Program-made: the position numbers and the translations under genes
Part shown: piece after piece, positions 52,501-61,500 of the stretch
Layout of the letters: the number at the start of each line of letters is the position of its first letter
Numbering within the stretch: the stretch's first letter is position 1
Origin: Haliclystus octoradiatus
Lineage: Eukaryota > Cnidaria > Staurozoa > Stauromedusae > Haliclystidae
Assembly (NCBI GenBank): GCA_916610825.1
Contig: OU744450.1
Location: forward strand, 19,212,814 to 19,276,813
Direction: 5' to 3'
DNA: 64,000 nt
The notes under the pieces: model-generated
The model's input: the letters and a program-made list of their open reading frames with translations, nothing else
What the model was told of the DNA's origin: nothing
Databases searched by the model: none

Positions 52501-55500
52501 CACGTATGTCACGTATGGGTCAAGCAATGATACCTGAGAAAAGCTCACCTGCCGGCAGTCAGGAAGATGATGATGTTGAAGTATCAAGAGAACGAACAAA
52601 CGTATGTTTGAAATTTATGATATCGTTTGTATTTCATTGTCGGGATATTGTAAAGGGAAAATAATAAGTCTTCTTTTTCTTATAAACATAGAAGGCTATT
52701 TTTGGAGGAGTAATGCATTTCGTTCAGAGCAAGGATGGAAAATATTCACAACTGATGCCCACGACTGTAACTACATATTTCTGACCGGGAGGGCTATTTA
52801 TATTTTTGCCCTAAGAAATGGGTGTGGTATATGATTGCACAATGTCTAGCAATTGTAATTCTCAAAATTGCCGAAATATTTCTCTAAATCTCTATTGGAA
52901 GGTGTTTCATCCAACACCCTCATGATTTATGGCTGTGATTGTGCTGATGCCAGGTGTTATATTGTAAATCAATTGCTTGCTCGATACCTCTATTTGAGAG
53001 TATAGTTCAATTGAAGAGCAATTCAATAAGTGACAGCAATTACATTGCACATATCTGTACTGAACAGCACTTGACTGAAATTGCATTTGACCAAATTCTC
53101 TTGAGTGAGTTACATTGCAATGCTCTACCATATCCAAAAACAAATTGTAACAGTTGCACACACATCTTTTTGAAAGTTGGTCTTCGGTTTGTTATAATAC
53201 AATGGTTCTTGATCTGCTCTTACTATGATCTGTAGACCTATATCTTTTTTTTGATAAACTGTAGTTCTAAATTGACTTCCATTTCTTATTCCAGTCAACA
53301 GAGAATCTCACACGGTCAGTTTCTCATTCATCATCTGGTAGAGGCTCACCATCGCGCCCTGCTCTTCAACCCAAACCTGAACACATTCATAGAAATCCTC
53401 CTGAGCGACCACATTCTCGATCTTCCTCAGTTAATGAAGCAACACATGATTCTACTCATCAAAGTAATTCTTCTGCGCGTCAATTCGAAGCACCGCATCC
53501 ACATGCTCGTGAAGCTGGCCCCGTTGCTACACAACAGCCTGTTGCCCTGTACCAGGTACACATTCATAAACAATAACTCTATCTAAACATATTAACTCCT
53601 GTCTGTAAAAATCAGTTCACAAATTCATATAATACTATTTCTTACACAATACACACGTTATGAAATGTCCATAATAGAGGTTCATCAAAATTTTCATGCA
53701 CTGTTCATGAACTATATCAAGAATTTTATGAAGTTGAAATGAGACACTGAACATTATAAACATAACTGTTTATTTATCAACTATAAACTAGGGAATGATT
53801 TAATTAGTTTATGTGATTACCACTATTACAATTCACAAGGCTTGTCGGACACGTCAGACCGCACTGATGTCGTAGCTCATCACAGTTGAACAGCTGATTT
53901 CCTACTACCGGATTGCATAGATGGTGATTGCCTCGATACATATCTCATGTGCAGTCCCAGTGAAATATTATCTCACACATGTTTCGTCGCTGGCAAGATT
54001 TAATACCTGTGTTATGATTGTGTTTAGGTCAACTCATTAAAATATTAAAATTCATCATTATCTCTATTTGTTGTACTAAACTGATAAGTATGTTTTGAGA
54101 AATGTGCTTTTGAATTTGAAATCTTGCAAAACAGAAAATGCAAAGTTAAGTAACACCTGAAATCTAGTTTCTTATCACAACGGATGAGCGCGATATGATT
54201 ACGACAGCTATCGCGCCCCCTATGCGTGATAGGAAATTATGCATTATGCCTTCACTTAACTTTGAATATCTGTTTCCAAGATTTCAAATTATCAATTTTT
54301 GAAATGCTTTTATCTCAAAAAATACTTATTAGCTGATTGAAATACCTGGCAAAATAATCAAGGCACTTAGTGCAACAAATTAAGGTAAAAATTTGGAGTT
54401 ATTAATTTTTACTGCTATTGTACAGCAGCTACACCCTTCATTAAATATTGAATTTTAATTTTTAGCCACCTATGAATAACATGTATGCTGGTATGCATAA
54501 TCAAATGTATGGAGGTATTCCATCCATGGCAAATCAAATGCCATCAGCAGAATTGAATTTAATGGCTACTGAAAATCGAATGAATGCCTCGGAAACAAGA
54601 TCTGCTGTTTTGAAAGTCAATGATAAAATGGATGATGTCATGAGAAAGGTCAGTGTTTCCATCAACTATATATTGATATTTTTCATGTAGGAATTTTAAC
54701 AACTCACATGGCACTGCTGACACCAAAACAATGAAAGTGTGACGTTTCATGGCGTCTTCATGGCATTTTCACATCTTAATATCGCAAATATGGATCTTTT
54801 CATGGTTTCAAACTTTTTCATGGCTTAAAAATTTGTGGTTTTAACTTTTTTACATTTCCACGGTGTTTTTACTACACTTCCATGCCATTTTCATAGTTTT
54901 GGTGTTAGTAGCGTGGCAGAGCAACTGAATTCCAGATCTGATTGTCTTGAGTTCATATCTTCCAAAGGTCAACCAGCATCGTTTTTTCATGGCAACAGAT
55001 TATCTAAGAATAAAAATTGCTAACCAAGATTTATTTGTAAAGAAATGCAATGTAGATACAAATATTAGGAGCTTTTCTGCCCGTTAGTGATCTTTACAAT
55101 TTTATACAAATTTTGGACTTTCGAAAGTATAAACTTGTGTACATAGCAACGCCACATTTTTGCACAATAGCTAGGGCACTATTGTAAACTATATACAGCG
55201 AATCTATACAATCTGTGTAGCAGTATAGTCCCATAGAAAAAATCAACCAATCATATGGACACTTTAACTATCAGATAATAATTGGGAATAGTTGAGAATT
55301 TTTCACCATGATATTCTGAGCAAATTAAAGTCAAAAAATATTTCAGAAAGTGCACCGGAACTATTTCCAGGCTCTTGCAGATTCCAGGCTGTTAAAACTA
55401 AGATATAAATGAAAAGAGCCTGGAACAAGTTCCGTTTCACATTTTAAATTAGGTTTTTGACTCTAATTAGTTCAGACTATTATTGTGGATAATTCTAGAC

Positions 55501-58500
55501 TATTTTCAATAACTATCTGACCGTCAAAATGTCCATATGACTGACTGATTTTTTCGATGGGAATATACTACTACACAGATTAGTATTTGTTTGCAAGGGA
55601 CGATATCTACACCTCTAGAAGCTGTAACAATAAACATACAAAATTCTCATTTACTTTCTAATATTGATCAGTAAAGCATTGATGTTGTTGCTAAATGTAG
55701 AATACTTTAAGAATGAAGTTTCTTTGTTTCACTTTAAATCTATAGTTGGTATTTGTAAATACTTACAGGGTGCTATTTCAAGGAGCCGTAAATATAAGAA
55801 TGAGGTATCATTAACATAATGAGCTATAGAAGCAAATTATGTATACCTGACTCAAATACCCAATCAAAACTTTCAATATTAAATATTATTTACTTCAATG
55901 AATCAACCATAAAGAAATTGGCTGAAAAACTGAGAATCCTGTGTGCAGGGTCCAACAAAAGGTTCAGCCTTCTGGAATCCTAGGACCATTTAAACTTTTT
56001 CCTCTGAATTTTCTTGTTGAGGTTTGACCAGAAAATCATTAAAAACATCAATGTTCTTCTGAATTTTGTCTAGCCTTCCGGGATCTAGAATCCCAGGATC
56101 CCTACTTTTGTCGGACCCTGCCTGTGTGAGAGAAGTCAATCAATGACTTAACTGATTTAACCCTTAGAAAATAAAGATAACCAATCAATCAAATGTGGGT
56201 GTTAGCAGTGTATTCTCTTTATAGATTTGTCTTTACGTCAATAGATGAATTGTTATTGTACTTGACAGATGAATGAAATGGAGTTGCTATTACGATCTGG
56301 TAATAGTCATCATCGATTAGGAGATGGTTCATCAGCAATGGATATGGAAGCATCTGCTTTAGCCCAGAACATTGTCAAGATTGTCAAGGTACAATCATAG
56401 ATTAAATTTCAATATCAGTTATATTATGTTTATCATCATGGAGATAGTCTCAGATGCCAAAGCCTTAATTACTGATAGTCTGTTACTCGAATCTCTCAAA
56501 GGTCAACTCAGTCTTGACTTTATCAAGAACATCACATAAGTACAATCTTCTGATGGAGTATCAGAATCAGATAAGGTAAAGTTATCAGATCGAAAATATT
56601 TTTGAAAATTGGTTAAAACAGAATTTACATGTCTGTGTTTCAAGATGACATTCTAAATGTTGACAATAGCGCCTGGGACTAGATCCAGTGCACATTTTTC
56701 ATAATTTTTTTGCATGGGATTGGCTCCAAGTTTTTATTTCCAGACCCGTAAAAAAAAACAGTTAAGAAAGTGTTGATGTCTATGCTGTAATGGGCATTTA
56801 TCATAATTTCTATTACTGTAATGATAAACGCCATTCATCTATAGGAGTAGAAGAATGGTACAGGTACCTTGAGTGATTACTTGTTAGCTTCCCTTTTTTG
56901 AATCATTCAACTGAAAGGCTCTTTTCTGCATTTGAATCCTACCATTTACAATTAATAGAAGTACGGACTTATATAAAATACAACTTTATATAACAGTCAT
57001 CAATCTACTAGCTTTAGACCTTCAGTTTAATGTTAAAGTCAAAAAAAATAATTTAATACTAATCCTATTTTCAATTTTCCTATAACTTTGTTTGTGTGTC
57101 TGTGTCTCCTGAATTACTACTTTCCTTATTGCCTGCTGTCTACCCAAGTGTCTGTACCACTCGTCAGTGGCTCATGTAAATAATTGTCAAGGTTTGGTTT
57201 TGCCTTCATAGGAAAACGAGACACTGAAAAGTGAATGTACTGAAAAAACAACAAAGATTGAAAATCTCAATGAGAAAATATCTGATTTACTACAAAGGAA
57301 TCAAAAGTAAGCCATTTCCTACAATATTTGCATTTTATTAAAGTAGTCCATTTCTCAAATCCATACAGGATACCTTCTACAGTGTAACCCGCATAAGTGC
57401 AATTTGAATAAGTGAAATTCCTGCTGATATGCAACCTGGATTTGAAACCCTATTATTCTAACCGTTATGGCGGGACGACACAGCAGATAATTGTGTTTTT
57501 CAAGCATTAAAATAAAGTAAAATTATGTTATAGGTACAAAAACTATTTTGTGGTCAAATCCTTGTTAAACAAAAGTGACAAATTCAAATAAATACAAATC
57601 ATTGGCAGTTTTGACTTGCAATTAAGTGGGTTACGCTGTGTTAGACTTATTGTAGTATATTCCTCATTAAAGATCTGCAATTCCAAACTAATGAAATTGT
57701 TGTTTGATTGCAATTGCTTTTGTAGCAGACGCGTTATTGCTGATTTGATTCCGTTTGGAGTTTTATGACACATTTTATCAATAGTTAACAGTCATAGATC
57801 GATCAAAGGCAAAATAATATCGAATCTAAAAATGCTTAGTCAATGATGGACATGTCAATTTTAGAACATATAATCAATTAGCATAAATTTTACTTTATTT
57901 TAATGCATCAAAAACACAATTAGCGTCGCTCTGCCATAACGATTAGAAAAGTTTGGAATTGACTGGAGTTTTACCATATTCGACGAATTGAATTGCTCAA
58001 TATCGTTTGATTTTCATATGGACGTGCTGGCGGCTTATGACTAATCTAGAATGATCATCTAGAAGTGTCATTGTGATACAATTTTTGGTATGGTTATTTT
58101 ACAAACTGTATTTAGTCTTTATTTAATTAATTTAATTGTGCTATTTAAATGTAAACGTGTGTTTTCCTCTAAAAGAAAACAATTTCTCTTTTAACAAGCT
58201 ATTGCAAGAAACCTTGCATAAAAGGTTTATGAGTCCAACCGAGAAGAGTTTGTGAATATTTCCTTGGGCTTCCTGATTTTTGTCATTACCAACTTTTTCG
58301 AGTTTAGGATATATGAATACAAACGTTTGCAAGCGTGTGGTAACCCTTTTCTAAAATAAAACAAACGTCGGAATCTCATTCGAGGGCGGATTCTCAATTC
58401 ACAAATTCACAATTTAAAATTCAATTTCAATTCATAAACCTAGCAAAGGAAATCCCACAACAAGATATGTATTATTGAATAAAGAAAGACACAGAAAAGA

Positions 58501-61500
58501 GCTTCTGTAATATAAATTGTACATAGTTCTCTCGAAATTGATGCACTAATTGTTATCTAAATTTAAGGTTTACCTTGAAACAGTGTAGCCTATAATTGTC
58601 TTTCATTCTGTGTTTTTATTTTTCATGCTACACGGCAAATAACTCATTTACGACGCTTTTCAATAAATGTATAGCCTGCGTCCAGACTAAAACGTTTCTG
58701 AAGGAAAGTGTAAAGTCTGCGTAGCCGACCAAACAAAGCCGTTTTGCTGACACTGCACTAGACTTGCAAAAGCAGTGACTCAATCCTATTGGTTAGATTT
58801 GCTCATATGGTTTTAATTCGATGCCAGCCAATCAGATTATGGGTATCAGTCATGTGATAAACAAAAATGAGCCACATTTAGTTAGAACTTCGGATTTTGA
58901 AGACAATCTCATTTTATCATTTTACAACGTATTTGTGAGTGAGTTAAATTTATTTTAAAATCCAGTAACAGTTTTAGTTCAGTGAAGAAAAATTCAAAGA
59001 ACTATTGACAACTAATTATGTTTTATTTTCATATGAATTTGTATCAATCCTATTCGAACGTACGGAGAACTTTAAACATCTGGGGAACGAGTAAGGAATG
59101 TCACTTTATAAAGTCAACAAAAATTTACAAATATAGGAATTAGAACATTTGTATTTTATAACATCGGGACACAAATGATCAATTCCTCCTACAGTTAGAC
59201 AATATACTATACAAACAACACAATTTCTACTCAATTTTTCTTCGAATGGGTGTCATAAACTTTGTCTGTTTTCAACGATTTATTCCCAAGCTTGAGTGTT
59301 TTTAATGTTTAACATGTAAACGTGATTTTCACTCACACAACTGAGACTGGATATTAAGGTTTTTATAAGGCGGCACCAGTCTAGTACAGAGCCAGGAAAC
59401 AGCTTTGTTCGGTCGGCTACAGAGACTTTACACTTTCCTTCAGAAACGTTTTAGTCTGGACGCAGGCTATAAATGTAAAGATCCTCAGCTAAATATCATT
59501 TTGTAAATCGGTGCCAAATCGGTTGTAAATAATTGAGATATTTATTGGATTGTTATCGGAAAGTTATAATTTCTGTATTTTATCACAGATTAAACTTTTG
59601 AAGCTAGAGGTTTTTTCCAGTTTTCGGAGCCATGTTTTACCCTAGGATTTCATGCACAGTCTTTCGACCAATCAGATCGCCGAATACCTTCGTGATATTT
59701 AGAAACATTGTTAATACTGTACAGTGAAACCTCTATATATAGAAACCAGCTGTGAGAGGCAAATAAATTGACCACTATAGACAGGTGATCTTTATATCCA
59801 GGGTTGATTCAATAGACAAACATATTATTTTAGACATACCAAGAGTTACAACTATAGACAGATGGCCGCTGTATAGAGGTGGCTGCTATAACAGGTTTTA
59901 CTATAGTGGTAATTACCTACATTTTCAGTTAGTTACATAATGTTAACTTATCTCACCCCTCCCCATAAGCACAGGTTATCATTATTTGAGCATGTGAACA
60001 CATTTGTGCTGTGGTGCTGATGATGAATGAAACATCTGTCTTTGACAAAAAATGTACACGCTGCCACTGAGCTGCTGAGTGCACTATTCATTGCATTTTT
60101 TATTTTATTTAATGCTTCAATTCACCAATCGGTGCCATTGTTTCCTCAGTTTTTGATGCACAGAGTTATTGCAATAGATGTTAGTCAAACAACATTTTTA
60201 TTTTTCATTTTATTTAAACATTCACAGTAAATGGTGAAAATATCTGATTTACTACAAAGGAATCAAAAGTAAGCCATTTCCTACAATATTTGCATTTTAT
60301 TAAAGTAGTCCATTTCTCAAATCCATACAGGATACCTTCTACAGTGTAACCCGCATAAGTGCAATTTGAATAAGTGAAATTCCTGCTGATATGCAACCTG
60401 GATTTGAAACCCTATTATTCTAACCGTTATGGCGGGACGACACAGCAGATAATTGTGTTTTTCAAGCATTAAAATAAAGTAAAATTATGTTATAGGTACA
60501 AAAACTATTTTGTGGTCAAATCCTTGTTAAACAAAAGTGACAAATTCAAATAAATACAAATCATTGGCAGTTTTGACTTGCAATTAAGTGGGTTACGCTG
60601 TGTTAGACTTATTGTAGTATATTCCTCATTAAAGATCTGCAATTCCAAACTAATGAAATTGTTGTTTGATTGCAATTGCTTTTGTAGCAGACGCGTTATT
60701 GCTGATTTGATTCCGTTTGGAGTTTTATGACACATTTTATCAATAGTTAACAGTCATAGATCGATCAAAGGCAAAATAATATCGAATCTAAAAATGCTTA
60801 GTCAATGATGGACATGTCAATTTTAGAACATATAATCAATTAGCATAAATTTTACTTTATTTTAATGCATCAAAAACACAATTAGCGTCGCTCTGCCATA
60901 ACGATTAGAAAAGTTTGGAATTGACTGGAGTTTTACCATATTCGACGAATTGAATTGCTCAATATCGTTTGATTTTCATATGGACGTGCTGGCGGCTTAT
61001 GACTAATCTAGAATGATCATCTAGAAGTGTCATTGTGATACAATTTTTGGTATGGTTATTTTACAAACTGTATTTAGTCTTTATTTAATTAATTTAATTG
61101 TGCTATTTAAATGTAAACGTGTGTTTTCCTCTAAAAGAAAACAATTTCTCTTTTAACAAGCTATTGCAAGAAACCTTGCATAAAAGGTTTATGAGTCCAA
61201 CCGAGAAGAGTTTGTGAATATTTCCTTGGGCTTCCTGATTTTTGTCATTACCAACTTTTTCGAGTTTAGGATATATGAATACAAACGTTTGCAAGCGTGT
61301 GGTAACCCTTTTCTAAAATAAAACAAACGTCGGAATCTCATTCGAGGGCGGATTCTCAATTCACAAATTCACAATTTAAAATTCAATTTCAATTCATAAA
61401 CCTAGCAAAGGAAATCCCACAACAAGATATGTATTATTGAATAAAGAAAGACACAGAAAAGAGCTTCTGTAATATAAATTGTACATAGTTCTCTCGAAAT

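Larger units (their letters stand above)
57274..60229 (+). repeat. Tandem duplication, unit 1 (2,956 bp)
   Basis: Identical to 60236-63191 in every stretch I compared (offset 2,962). It begins 33 bases before the end of FKBP15 exon 17 and ends two bases past a splice acceptor. A 6-base filler AATGGT (60230-60235) separates the units. Confidence 0.92.

Noticed and set aside
57543-57773. Open frames repeated at 60505-60735 and others in the duplicated region
   Set aside because: They appear twice only because of the tandem duplication. They overlap MITE inverted repeats and have no recognisable domain.
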